A stretch of DNA of 64,000 nt from Riemerella columbina. Its GTDB lineage: Bacteria; Bacteroidota; Bacteroidia; Flavobacteriales; Weeksellaceae. A program made the position numbers and the translations under genes. The DNA is taken from contig NZ_CP103950.1 of the NCBI RefSeq assembly GCF_030517065.1, positions 1,302,001 to 1,366,000 of the forward strand. The letters run 5' to 3'. Position 1 is the first letter of the stretch; every line of letters begins with the position of its first letter. The notes beneath the pieces are model-generated. The model worked only from the letters and a program-made list of their open reading frames with translations. It did not search any database and had not been told where the DNA came from. This document shows positions 42,662 to 51,732 of the stretch, piece after piece.

Positions 42662-42756
42662 CCTCAAAAAAAGCCTTTCTCCAAGGCGTGCCATCCTGCT
42701 GCCACACTTAGAATTTGACAATCAAACCTCGGTATGATTATAATATGGTGAGGTTT
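42662..42756 (-). promoter_or_regulatory. Structured mntH leader with terminator-like hairpin; inverted repeat on the susC side
   Basis: Read on the minus strand, GCCTT-GGAGA-AAGGC is followed by seven Ts (42664-42687), a terminator about 70 bases before mntH. Further upstream AAACCTC (42724-42730) and GAGGTTT (42750-42756) form an inverted repeat with a 19-base spacer. The terminator could be an attenuator of mntH, and the inverted repeat an operator of either divergent gene. No known riboswitch was recognised. Confidence 0.4.
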
Positions 42757-42816
42757 TAAAAAAAAATTGTAATTTAGCCCCCCTCATTTTAACTTAATTT
42801 AATAAAATCAATTTTT

Positions 42817-45549
42817 GTGAAAAGTTATAGTATTATTAAGGTGGCACCTGCATTTCTTTTGGCGGGTGCGATGATGCAAGCTCAACAAAAAGACTCTACC
42901 AACAGAGTAAAAGACATTGAGCAAGTGGTATTGGTAGGTTACGGTAGCAAAAAGAAATCTGACCTTACAGGGTCTGTTACCGCTATTTCTGCCAAAAATT
43001 TTAACGGAGGTGTGGTGTCTTCACCAGAACAACTGATACAAGGTAAAGCGGCAGGGGTGCAGATTACGACCAATGGTGGTGCGCCAGGAAGCGGTTCTGT
43101 GATCAGAATTAGAGGTGCGGCTTCCCTCAATGCCTCTAACGACCCTCTTATCGTGATTGATGGAATGCCTTTGGACAACGGCGGCATTAATGGTGCGGCT
43201 AATCCTTTAGCACTCATCAACCCTAATGATATAGAGTCTTTTAACATCTTAAAAGATGCCTCTGCAACGGCAATCTACGGGAATAGAGCCAGCAACGGGG
43301 TGATCATCATCACCACTAAAAAAGGGACTAAAGGGCGATTAAAAGTGGGCTATAATGCCACCACTTCGGTTTCTGAAAAATTTGGAACGGTTAATGTGCT
43401 TGATGCCAAAGAATACCGCCAACTCTTCACCGAAAAATTCCCTAACGATACCCATCTTTTAGGACAAAGCAACACTAATTGGCAAGAGGCCATCTATCAA
43501 CTGGCGCCAGGCTTTGATAACAACCTTTCACTCTCTGGAGGTTTAGGGAAAGTGCCTTTTAGACTTTCTTTGGGGTACCTCAACCAAGATGGTATCCTGA
43601 AAACCAACCATATTGAAAGAAGCACCGTTGGGCTCAACCTCAACCCTAAATTATTCAATAACCATTTGGATATCAACTTTAATGTAAAAGGGACTTATGT
43701 AGAAAATCGTTTTGCTAATAGTGAAGCCATTGGAGATGCTGTAGCCTTTGACCCTACGCAACCTATCTATAACCCTAATGATACCCGATTTGGTGGTTAT
43801 TGGGAATGGCTGGACGCTTCAAACCAACCGAATACTATAGCGCCACAAAACCCAGTATCTACGCTCTACCAACGCAAAGATATTTCTTATGTGAGAAGGG
43901 TTTTAGGAAATGTTCAGTTTGATTATAAATTCCACTTCTTACCAGAGTTGAGAGCCAACTTAAATTTAGGTTTAGACTACGCCGACTCTAACGGTAGTGT
44001 GACCAACTTGCCAACATTAGCACAGAATTATACCGAAAAAGGAAATTATAAACACTACACCCAAGAGAAAAAGAATCAGCTTTTAGAGTTCTACCTCAGC
44101 TATGCTAAAAAACTACCGAGCATAGATTCTAATTTTGATATTATGGCTGGGTATTCTTACCAAAAATGGAATGAAAGTTCGCCATTTTCTCCAGTCATTA
44201 ACGGTCTTGGCATTGCTTCGCCAGCGTCAGGAGTAGATTTTTACACTCAAAATATTCTTCTTTCTTACTATGGAAGACTCAACTACACATTCAAAAACCG
44301 ATATTTATTAACCGCTTCTATCCGTAGAGATGGCTCTTCTCGTTTCAGCGAAAACAACCGTTGGGGCTACTTCCCATCTGTTTCCTTAGCGTGGAGAATA
44401 GATCAAGAAGATTTCTTAAAAGGAGACGCTTCTATCTCTACCTTAAAGCTGAGAGGAGGCTGGGGTAAAACAGGTCAGCAAGATTTAGGCACCAACAATT
44501 ACCCTTATTTAGCCGTGTATAACGCGTCTAACAGTGGGGCGATGTACCAATTTGGAAACTCTTTCTACACGCTGCTCCGTCCTAATGGCTATGATGGCGA
44601 CATCCGCTGGGAAACCACTACAACCTCTAATATTGGTTTAGATTTCGGTTTATTAAAAGACAAAATACTCTTTACCATAGATGCTTATAAGCGTAAAACT
44701 TCAGATTTGTTAAGCGTGGTGCCAGTGCCTGCGGGATCTAATTACACCAACTTGCTCCTGACCAATGTGGGCGATATGGAATCCAAAGGTTTAGAAGTAG
44801 GGGCTACCATTAAGGCTTTCAACCGTGAAAACTTTACTTGGGATATTACCGCTAATGCCACTTGGCAAGATGCGAAAATCACAGTGCTTTCTGTAACCCA
44901 AAATCCTAATCAGCTGGTATTAACAGGTGGCATCCAAGGGATCACAGGTGGAAATGTCCAAGTACAGTCCATCGGCTATGCGCCTAACTCCTTCTATGTT
45001 TTGGAACAAAAATATGATGCTGCTGGCAATCCGTTAGAAGGTCAGTATGTGGATAGAAACGGAGATGGCAATATCAACGAGCAAGATTTATATCAATACC
45101 ACTCGCCGATGCCAAAAGCGCTATTTGGGCTATCTTCCAGAATGACTTATAAAAACTGGGATATGGGCTTTGCACTAAGAGCCAGCGTGGGGAACTATGT
45201 TTATAATAATATGAACTCACAATATGGTGCCCTTGCTGAAATGAAAAACCCAAATGGCTTTAATACCAACCTAACGAAGAGCTACCTCGATTCTAAATTT
45301 GAGAAAAACCAGTATTTTTCGGATTATTATGTAGAAGATGCTTCATTCTTGAGAATGGACAACATCAATATAGGTTATAACTTCCCTCAGTTTATTGGCA
45401 ATGCCAGATTGAGAGTCAACGCTTCTGTGAGCAATGTGTTTGTGATTACCAAATACAGCGGTATAGACCCAGAAGTGTTTAACGGTATAGATAGTAATTT
45501 CTACCAAAGACCACGCGTTTATTCCGTAGGATTTAATGTTCAGTTCTAA
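42817..45549 (+). CDS. susC: SusC/RagA-family TonB-linked outer membrane protein
   Basis: A 910-residue outer membrane importer. A signal peptide (FLLAGAMMQAQQ) leads directly into the TonB box region (IEQVVLVGYGSKKKSDLTGSV) and plug (LIQGKAAGVQITTNGGAPG, ATAIYGNRASNGVIIITTKKG), then a beta barrel ending VGFNVQF. It lacks the carboxypeptidase-like N-terminal domain seen in many SusC proteins. It starts at GTG and is followed after 20 bases by susD. Together they bind and import oligosaccharides. Confidence 0.93.
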   Translation: MKSYSIIKVAPAFLLAGAMMQAQQKDSTNRVKDIEQVVLVGYGSKKKSDLTGSVTAISAKNFNGGVVSSPEQLIQGKAAGVQITTNGGAPGSGSVIRIRGAASLNASNDPLIVIDGMPLDNGGINGAANPLALINPNDIESFNILKDASATAIYGNRASNGVIIITTKKGTKGRLKVGYNATTSVSEKFGTVNVLDAKEYRQLFTEKFPNDTHLLGQSNTNWQEAIYQLAPGFDNNLSLSGGLGKVPFRLSLGYLNQDGILKTNHIERSTVGLNLNPKLFNNHLDINFNVKGTYVENRFANSEAIGDAVAFDPTQPIYNPNDTRFGGYWEWLDASNQPNTIAPQNPVSTLYQRKDISYVRRVLGNVQFDYKFHFLPELRANLNLGLDYADSNGSVTNLPTLAQNYTEKGNYKHYTQEKKNQLLEFYLSYAKKLPSIDSNFDIMAGYSYQKWNESSPFSPVINGLGIASPASGVDFYTQNILLSYYGRLNYTFKNRYLLTASIRRDGSSRFSENNRWGYFPSVSLAWRIDQEDFLKGDASISTLKLRGGWGKTGQQDLGTNNYPYLAVYNASNSGAMYQFGNSFYTLLRPNGYDGDIRWETTTTSNIGLDFGLLKDKILFTIDAYKRKTSDLLSVVPVPAGSNYTNLLLTNVGDMESKGLEVGATIKAFNRENFTWDITANATWQDAKITVLSVTQNPNQLVLTGGIQGITGGNVQVQSIGYAPNSFYVLEQKYDAAGNPLEGQYVDRNGDGNINEQDLYQYHSPMPKALFGLSSRMTYKNWDMGFALRASVGNYVYNNMNSQYGALAEMKNPNGFNTNLTKSYLDSKFEKNQYFSDYYVEDASFLRMDNINIGYNFPQFIGNARLRVNASVSNVFVITKYSGIDPEVFNGIDSNFYQRPRVYSVGFNVQF

Positions 45550-45569
45550 TCTTTAAACTTTAAACAATT

Positions 45570-47162
45570 ATGAATTCTAAATATTTAAAAATAGGCATTG
45601 CAGCCCTTGCCCTCCAAATGGGCTTAACCTCTTGCGAAAGAGACCTCAGCGAAGTCCACAGTAGCAACACTTCCTCTGTGGTGATTTATCAAGATTTCAG
45701 CAATTATAAAGGCATTTTAGCCAAATGTTACGCTGGCTTAGCCCTCTCTGGACAAGAAGGTGGTGATGGCAATGCGGATATCGGTGGTGGTGATGGTGGT
45801 ACCTTCAACTACTTAAGACAATATTTCCAGCTTCAAGAATTACCAACCGATGAGGCCATCATTGCTTGGGGCGATGCCAACCTCCCTGACCTCCACAATA
45901 TGACTTGGGGTGCGGACAACCCATTCACCATGGCGATGTACTATCGTATTTTATACCAAGTAGGTATAGCCAACGAGTTTATTAGAGAAACAACAGATGA
46001 GAAATTAGCCTCTCGGAACATCACTGGCGCCCAAGCCGAAGAAGCCCGAGAATATAGAAGTGAAGCCCGCTTCCTTAGAGCGTTGAGCTATTACCACGCT
46101 ATAGATATGTTCGGGAATGTGCCGTTTTTAGATGAAAACTCTCCCGTAGGCATTACGCCGCCGCCAAGAATAGAAAGAAAAGATTTATTTACCTTTTTAG
46201 AAAAAGAGCTTAAAGATTTAGAAAATCAGCTCAAAGCCCCTCGTACTAATGAATATGGTAGAGCTGACCGCGCTGCCGTTTGGATGCTCCTCGCCAAACT
46301 TTACCTTAATGCCGAAGTTTATACAGGACAAGCACACTATACCGAAGCGGCAGATTATGCCAAAAAAGTAATTGATGCAGGCTATAGCCTCAAACCAAAA
46401 TACGAAGAGCTCTTCTTAGCGGACAATAATTTAGACAATAACGAGGTAATTTTCTCTATCAACTTTGATGGACTCCACTCCCAAACTTGGGGCGGCACCA
46501 CTTACATCATCCACGCGGCTATTGGCGGCAGTATGCCCGCTGCAGACTTCGGGGTTAATGGTGGCTGGGGCGGTCTTAGAACCACTAAAAATTTGGTACA
46601 AAAATTCCCAGATGCTCACGGTAACCAAGACATCAGAGGACGTTTCTTCACCAATGGACAGAGCTATGAAATTGATAATATTTCCAATTTCACCGATGGC
46701 TATCCACTCATCAAATTCAAAAATGTAACCCGAGCGGGCGTAGCGGGTAAAGATCCATCGCTTAACTTTGTAGATACCGACTTCCCTCTATTCCGCTTGG
46801 CAGATGCGTATTTAATGTACGCCGAAGCCGTTCTTAGAGGTGGTAATGGTAACCTTACAGAAGCCCTTGGCTATGTGAATAAACTTAGAGAAAGAGCCTA
46901 TGGCAATACCTCTGGGAACATCCAAGCCTCGGCGCTTACTTTAAACTTCATCTTAGATGAAAGAGCCAGAGAATTGGCGTGGGAAGGCAGCCGTAGAACA
47001 GATTTAATTCGTTTTGGTCAATTCACTTCTGACAATTATGTATGGCCTTGGAAAGGGGGCGTAAAAGATGGAAAAGCCGTAGAAAACTTTAGAACGCTCT
47101 ACCCTATTCCTTCTAAAGACTTGATTGCCAACCCTAATTTAATTCAAAATCCTGGCTACTAA
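45570..47162 (+). CDS. susD: SusD/RagB-family surface nutrient-binding lipoprotein
   Basis: A 530-residue lipoprotein with lipobox GLTSCERD (Cys23). The SusD core is visible as repeated helices: YRSEARFLRALSYYHAIDMFG, RADRAAVWMLLAKLYLNAEVY, and the C-terminal RLADAYLMYAEAVLRGGNG, FILDERARELAWEGSRRTDLIRFG and LYPIPSKDLIANPNLIQNPGY. It caps the SusC barrel and binds glycan. Downstream of a GH97 gene pairing, the ligand is probably an alpha-glucan. Confidence 0.93.
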   Translation: MNSKYLKIGIAALALQMGLTSCERDLSEVHSSNTSSVVIYQDFSNYKGILAKCYAGLALSGQEGGDGNADIGGGDGGTFNYLRQYFQLQELPTDEAIIAWGDANLPDLHNMTWGADNPFTMAMYYRILYQVGIANEFIRETTDEKLASRNITGAQAEEAREYRSEARFLRALSYYHAIDMFGNVPFLDENSPVGITPPPRIERKDLFTFLEKELKDLENQLKAPRTNEYGRADRAAVWMLLAKLYLNAEVYTGQAHYTEAADYAKKVIDAGYSLKPKYEELFLADNNLDNNEVIFSINFDGLHSQTWGGTTYIIHAAIGGSMPAADFGVNGGWGGLRTTKNLVQKFPDAHGNQDIRGRFFTNGQSYEIDNISNFTDGYPLIKFKNVTRAGVAGKDPSLNFVDTDFPLFRLADAYLMYAEAVLRGGNGNLTEALGYVNKLRERAYGNTSGNIQASALTLNFILDERARELAWEGSRRTDLIRFGQFTSDNYVWPWKGGVKDGKAVENFRTLYPIPSKDLIANPNLIQNPGY

Positions 47163-47181
47163 AAATAGCCGACTTTCATAT

Positions 47182-47214
47182 AAAAGTGTTATGGCTTAGC
47201 GACACTTTTATTAT
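47182..47214 (+). terminator. Hairpin between susD and the GH97 gene
   Basis: AAAAGTGT (47182-47189) pairs with ACACTTTT (47202-47209), followed by ATTATTTTTAA. It probably lowers expression of GH97 relative to susCD. Confidence 0.65.
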
Positions 47215-47239
47215 TTTTAACCCATAAAAATTTAATTTT

Positions 47240-49390
47240 ATGATGACTAAAAAAAATATAGCCGCAGCACTACTCTCATTATCAATGGGGTACCTATCTG
47301 CGCAAACTTTAAAATCGCCAGACGGAAAGTTTGAAATGCAGTTTTCCCTCAAAAATGGCGTACCTTATTACAACCTTAGTTATAATGGCGAAAAGGTTTT
47401 AGAAGACTCCAAATTAGGTTTCCAAATTTATAAAGAAACCACCTATAACCTTAAGGATATCACCAACCAAGAGAGCTTAGACCTCAGCTCTGGCTTTACC
47501 AAAGTAGATGAAAAAAGGGATTCTAAAAACGAAAATTGGACACCCGTTTTAGGTGAAAAAAAACAATACAACAACCATTATAACGAGTTAGCCGTTACCC
47601 TAAACAACCAAGCACAGAACAGAAATATCGTTGTTAAATTTCGTTTATTTAATGATGGTTTAGGCTTTAGATACGAGTTTCCGCAGCAGAAAGACCTCAA
47701 TTATTTCATCATCAAAGAAGAGCTCACCGAGTTTGACTTCCCTACCGATATGAAAGCGTGGTGGATCGCTGGTGATTATGACACCGAGGAATACCTCTAC
47801 CAAACCACCAAAGTTTCGGAAATCCCTGCCAAATGGGCAAATGCCGTGGAGCAAAATGTGTCCCAAACGCCTATTAAAAATGCAGTACAATCGCCGCTGA
47901 TGCTCAAAAGGGAAAACAAAAAACCGCTCTACATCAACATTGCAGAAGCTGCCGTAATAGACTACCCTGCCTCTAATTTAGATGTAGATGCTCAGAAATA
48001 CAAATTTACCATCCACCTTACCCCAGATGCTCAGGGTGCTAAAGGTTACATCCAAACCTCTGCCGTGAGCCCATGGCGTACTTTGATTATCTCGCCAAAA
48101 GCAGAAGAAGTTTTGGACTCTAAGATGATTTTCAACCTCAATGAGCCCACCCAATACAAAGACACTTCTTGGATTAAACCCACCAAATATATGGGCGTAT
48201 GGTGGGAAATGATTATCGGAAAATCGCAGTGGGCATACTCTACCGCGGACAATGTGAAAATTGGGGAAACCGACTTTTCTAAACTCACCCCTAACGGCAA
48301 ACACGCTGCCAATAACGAAAAAGTAAAACAGTATATTGACTTTGCCGCCAAACACGGTTTTGATGCTGTTCTTATCGAGGGCTGGAATATCGGTTGGGAA
48401 GATTGGTTCGGAAAATCTAAAGAATTCGTTTTTGATTTCATTACGCCTTATCCAGATTTTGACCTTAAAATGCTCAACGATTATGCCCACAAAAAAGGCA
48501 TCAATCTGATGATGCACCACGAGACCTCTGGCTCTGCCGTTAATTATGAAAACTGGGCAGATCAAGCCTTCAAATTGATGAATCAATATGGTTACCCATC
48601 GGTGAAAACAGGCTATGTGGGGAATATTATTCCGCGTGGAGAGCACCATTATAGCCAATGGATGATCAACCACTACACCCGCATTGCTGAAAAAGCAGAA
48701 AAATACAAAGTGATGGTTAACTCCCACGAATCAGTGAGACCTTCTGGGCTTAACAGAACTTACCCAAACTGGATTGCTGCCGAAGCTGCCCGAGGCACGG
48801 AATACGAAGTTTTTGGTGGCAACACTCCTGAACACCAGACCATTCTGCCATTCACAAGGTTTATGGGAGGGCCTATGGACTATACGCCAGGGATTTTCCA
48901 GACCAAAATAGATTACTACTTCCCTGGGGATAAGCGTTTTGTAAAAACCACCCTTGCCAAGCAATTGGCGCTTTATGTGGTGATGTATTCTCCACTGCAA
49001 ATGGCGGCAGATTTACCTGAAAATTACGAAAAACACTTAGATGCCTTCCAATTCATTAAAGATGTGGCGGCAGATTGGGATGATACCAAAATCTTGGCGG
49101 CAGAACCTGGCGACTATATCCACACGGCAAGAAAAGCCAAAGGCAAAGACGAGTGGTATGTTGGCGGGATTACTGATGAAAACCCTCGTGAGTTTACCGT
49201 AGATTTATCCTTCCTCCCTAAAGGGAAAAAATATGAAGCCACCATCTATGAAGATGCCAAAGATGCCGATTATATCAACAATCCGCAAGCGTATCATATT
49301 TACAAAAAAACAGTCAATAGCCAATCTAAAATCCCTGTGAAATTAGTGAGAAGCGGTGGCTATGCTATTTCTATAAAGCCTGTAAAATAA
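47240..49390 (+). CDS. Glycoside hydrolase family 97 (SusB-like alpha-glucosidase)
   Basis: A 716-residue secreted enzyme with a signal peptide (MGYLSAQ). The N-terminal beta-sandwich starts LKSPDGKFEMQFSLKNGVPYY; the catalytic barrel carries YMGVWWEMIIG and AKHGFDAVLIEGWNIGWEDW. LMMHHETSG (~Glu428), MVNSHESVRPSG (~Glu495) and GGNTPEHQ (~Glu530) match the glutamates of inverting SusB-type GH97 enzymes, where retaining members have Asp. It would release glucose from maltooligosaccharides in the periplasm. No GH13 amylase or SusR regulator is nearby. Confidence 0.93.
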   Translation: MMTKKNIAAALLSLSMGYLSAQTLKSPDGKFEMQFSLKNGVPYYNLSYNGEKVLEDSKLGFQIYKETTYNLKDITNQESLDLSSGFTKVDEKRDSKNENWTPVLGEKKQYNNHYNELAVTLNNQAQNRNIVVKFRLFNDGLGFRYEFPQQKDLNYFIIKEELTEFDFPTDMKAWWIAGDYDTEEYLYQTTKVSEIPAKWANAVEQNVSQTPIKNAVQSPLMLKRENKKPLYINIAEAAVIDYPASNLDVDAQKYKFTIHLTPDAQGAKGYIQTSAVSPWRTLIISPKAEEVLDSKMIFNLNEPTQYKDTSWIKPTKYMGVWWEMIIGKSQWAYSTADNVKIGETDFSKLTPNGKHAANNEKVKQYIDFAAKHGFDAVLIEGWNIGWEDWFGKSKEFVFDFITPYPDFDLKMLNDYAHKKGINLMMHHETSGSAVNYENWADQAFKLMNQYGYPSVKTGYVGNIIPRGEHHYSQWMINHYTRIAEKAEKYKVMVNSHESVRPSGLNRTYPNWIAAEAARGTEYEVFGGNTPEHQTILPFTRFMGGPMDYTPGIFQTKIDYYFPGDKRFVKTTLAKQLALYVVMYSPLQMAADLPENYEKHLDAFQFIKDVAADWDDTKILAAEPGDYIHTARKAKGKDEWYVGGITDENPREFTVDLSFLPKGKKYEATIYEDAKDADYINNPQAYHIYKKTVNSQSKIPVKLVRSGGYAISIKPVK

Positions 49391-49417
49391 GGCAATACCA
49401 TTTTTTCATTTGAAAAG

Positions 49418-49455
49418 AAGAGTCATTTTGCATCGCCAAAGTGGCTCTTTTGTTT
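49418..49455 (+). terminator. Intrinsic terminator after the GH97 gene
   Basis: AAGAGTCATTTTG (49418-49430) pairs with CAAAGTGGCTCTT (49437-49449), thirteen pairs with two G-T pairs and a six-base loop, followed by TTGTTTC. Confidence 0.8.
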
Positions 49456-49492
49456 CAAGGAATACACTCGCCCGAAAGCATAGCGCTGGATA

Positions 49493-49523
49493 TTGCCCAA
49501 CTCACGGTTTTATCTTACCTTTG
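49493..49523 (+). promoter_or_regulatory. Bacteroidota-type promoter before the 49.5-kb gene row
   Basis: TTG (49493-49495), 20 bases, TACCTTTG (49516-49523), 20 bases before the ATG at 49544. Confidence 0.8.
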
Positions 49524-49543
49524 CATTTATAATTTTTTCATTG

Positions 49544-50113
49544 ATGAAAGTTTCTGCCCCCGTTAAAGGATTTATTTTTTCCGTGCTTGCCGTCATCTTG
49601 GCATTCGCTGTATATTATTTATTTTTAGCCAAAAAAAATACCTATTTGGTGGACAACCCTACGCCACAAACTTATTATTTTAAAATTAACCAAGGCGAGG
49701 AGCAAATTATCGCTGGCGGACAGTCTGTTAAGGTCAATCTGAACCAAGGGAAAAATGATATTGCGGTATTTGATGCCAATAAAACCCCCCTCTACGACTC
49801 CACTTTCCAAGTGAATAAAAGTAGAGGTTTGCTCAATATTGCCCATCAGGATTATTACATCAACAGACAGTACTACGGCTATATTCCGAACAAAGACTCG
49901 CTCTTGCTCTCCCACGGTAAAACTATTATTGATGGTAAAGCCTACTGGGGTGATGTGACCAAACGAAACCAACTTTTCATTGATGATTTTTATTACAACC
50001 TTGATGAAGATTATGATGCGGTGGTGAAAAACATCCAAAAAGTAGAATCTCGGACTAAAATTTTTAGAAAACAAGATTTCATCAATTATCATCAGAATTA
50101 TTATCAATTTTAA
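49544..50113 (+). CDS. Hypothetical membrane-anchored protein
   Basis: About 189 residues, family not recognised. An N-terminal membrane helix (GFIFSVLAVILAFAVYYLFLA) anchors a beta-rich, Tyr- and Asn-rich domain (TYYFKINQGEEQIIAGGQSV to the C-terminus). No catalytic motif is visible. The start at 49544 is fixed by the promoter upstream. It leads a row with menG (20 bases later) and porT, so expression is probably shared; an envelope role is a guess. Confidence 0.7.
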   Translation: MKVSAPVKGFIFSVLAVILAFAVYYLFLAKKNTYLVDNPTPQTYYFKINQGEEQIIAGGQSVKVNLNQGKNDIAVFDANKTPLYDSTFQVNKSRGLLNIAHQDYYINRQYYGYIPNKDSLLLSHGKTIIDGKAYWGDVTKRNQLFIDDFYYNLDEDYDAVVKNIQKVESRTKIFRKQDFINYHQNYYQF

Positions 50114-50133
50114 CATTTTTAAACCCTTTTCTT

Positions 50134-50856
50134 TTGAAAACAGAAGTAAAACCTTATAATACAGGCGCTAATAAGAAAACCGAAGTAGAGGATATGTTTG
50201 ATAACATTGCTCCTAAATATGATTTTCTCAATCGCGTGCTTTCCTTAAAAATAGACCTCATTTGGCGAAAAAACTTGGTCAATTGGCTTAAAAAAGACCA
50301 ACCTCAGACCATTTTAGATGTTGCCACAGGCACGGGAGACCTCGCTATTGCGATAGAAAAAGGTACCAAAGCCCATATTGTAGGCTTAGACCTTTCTCAA
50401 CAAATGCTGAATGTAGGGATAGAAAAAGTGAAAAAACTCAACCTCTCTGAGCAAATTAAAATGATCAAAGGCGATGCGGAAAACCTCCCTTTTGAGGGCA
50501 ACCGTTTTGATGCCGTTACCTCGGCTTTTGGGGTAAGAAATTTTGAGAATTTAGAAAAAGGATTGTCAGAATTGAGGCGTGTGGTTAAGGAAAACCATTC
50601 GGTGTATATTTTGGAATTTTCTAAAGTTGAAGGCATTTTGGGACCGCTCTATATGTTTTATTTCAAATATATTTTGCCACAGATTGGCAAACTGGTTTCT
50701 AAAGACAGCCGTGCTTATACCTACCTTCCAGACTCTGTAAACGCCTTCCCTTACGGCGAAAAAATGAAGAATATATTGCTCAATGTAGGCTTTAAAACCG
50801 TAGAATACAAAAAACAAAGTTTGGGCATTGCCACCATCTACAAAGCCACAAAATAA
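50134..50856 (+). CDS. menG: Demethylmenaquinone methyltransferase (MenG/UbiE)
   Basis: A 240-residue SAM-dependent enzyme for the last step of menaquinone synthesis. MFDNIAPKYDFLNRVLSLKID is the family N-terminus, ILDVATGTGDLAI the SAM motif I, and FDAVTSAFGVRNFENLEKGL and RVVKENHSVYILEFSK follow. The start appears to be TTG at 50134, giving KPYNTGANKKTEVEDMF, the expected N-terminus; the first ATG would delete ~20 residues. The porT gene follows, as in many Flavobacteriia. Confidence 0.94.
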   Translation: MKTEVKPYNTGANKKTEVEDMFDNIAPKYDFLNRVLSLKIDLIWRKNLVNWLKKDQPQTILDVATGTGDLAIAIEKGTKAHIVGLDLSQQMLNVGIEKVKKLNLSEQIKMIKGDAENLPFEGNRFDAVTSAFGVRNFENLEKGLSELRRVVKENHSVYILEFSKVEGILGPLYMFYFKYILPQIGKLVSKDSRAYTYLPDSVNAFPYGEKMKNILLNVGFKTVEYKKQSLGIATIYKATK

Positions 50857-50898
50857 ATGAGCAAAAATTCTGTTATATCATTATAAATATCAATCCTG

Positions 50899-51663
50899 AT
50901 GAAAAAGACACTCGCTTTTTTAGCACTCAATATCGCCCTTTTGGCTTCGGCACAGTTTAGAACCAAAGACCGCGTGGACCATTTGGAAGGCGCTGATGAG
51001 AGAACCTTCAGCTATGGCTTTTTTCTCAATGCGAGCCAGAATGATTACAAAATGGTGCTCAACCCTCAATACGGAACCGATCAAAATAAAAATTTGGTCA
51101 CCTCTAAACCCACTTATAGCTTTGGGGCAGGGCTCATTGGGCGGATGAGAATCAACCCTAATTTTGATTTGAGGTTAGAGCCTGGGATGCAATTTATCGA
51201 GAGGGATTTGTATTTTGATACCCAAGTGAATGATCATTTTGCGACCACAGCACAGCCACCTTTTACACCAAAACCCCTCACCGAAGAGGACAAAGTAAGA
51301 AAAATAAAAGCCACCACCATAGACATTCCGCTCCTTTTGGAATTTCATATAGACCGCTGGTACAACTCCCGACCTTATGCCGCGGCTGGGGTCAATTGGT
51401 TGGTTAATTTACAATCTAATGCTGGCGTGGAAGAGGATAATGCCAATGGCACCTTCCGAAGCACCACCCATAATTTTGGCTATTCTGCGGAAATAGGCAT
51501 CCAGTTTTATTTTGGTCGCTTTAAACTCACCCCTGCCTTCCGAGGGACTTTCACGATGAATAACGAACTGGTCAGTGATAATAAGGGTACGCCGCCTTAT
51601 TGGGCTTCTGCGCTGAACACCATCCAAGGCAGAAGTTTTATGTTTATCCTTAAATTTGAATAA
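50899..51663 (+). CDS. porT: Type IX secretion protein PorT
   Basis: A 254-residue outer membrane beta-barrel protein with a signal peptide ending LLASAQ. It has FSYGFFLNASQNDYKM, SFGAGLIGRMRINPNFDLRLEPGMQF, TIDIPLLLEFHIDRW and the final strand SFMFILKFE. The order menG-porT supports the assignment. PorT is needed for assembly of the T9SS translocon and gliding motility in this phylum. Confidence 0.88.
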   Translation: MKKTLAFLALNIALLASAQFRTKDRVDHLEGADERTFSYGFFLNASQNDYKMVLNPQYGTDQNKNLVTSKPTYSFGAGLIGRMRINPNFDLRLEPGMQFIERDLYFDTQVNDHFATTAQPPFTPKPLTEEDKVRKIKATTIDIPLLLEFHIDRWYNSRPYAAAGVNWLVNLQSNAGVEEDNANGTFRSTTHNFGYSAEIGIQFYFGRFKLTPAFRGTFTMNNELVSDNKGTPPYWASALNTIQGRSFMFILKFE

Positions 51664-51687
51664 AAATAACATACAAAAATCAACTAT

Positions 51688-51712
51688 AAACACTCTATGA
51701 GTGTTTTTTTAT
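51688..51712 (+). terminator. Intrinsic terminator after porT
   Basis: AACACTC (51689-51695) pairs with GAGTGTT (51699-51705), followed by six more Ts. Confidence 0.8.
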
Positions 51713-51732
51713 TCTAAAAACCGATTATATTT

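Noticed and set aside
42660-42730. SRP RNA or a known riboswitch on the minus strand (GGCAGCAGGATGGCACGCC stretch)
   Set aside because: The SRP core (GGAAGGAAGCAGC) is absent, and TPP, SAM or manganese riboswitch signatures could not be matched.
47978-48727. A 249-codon open frame opposite the GH97 gene
   Set aside because: Antisense shadow of the GH97 catalytic domain; no recognisable motif or promoter.
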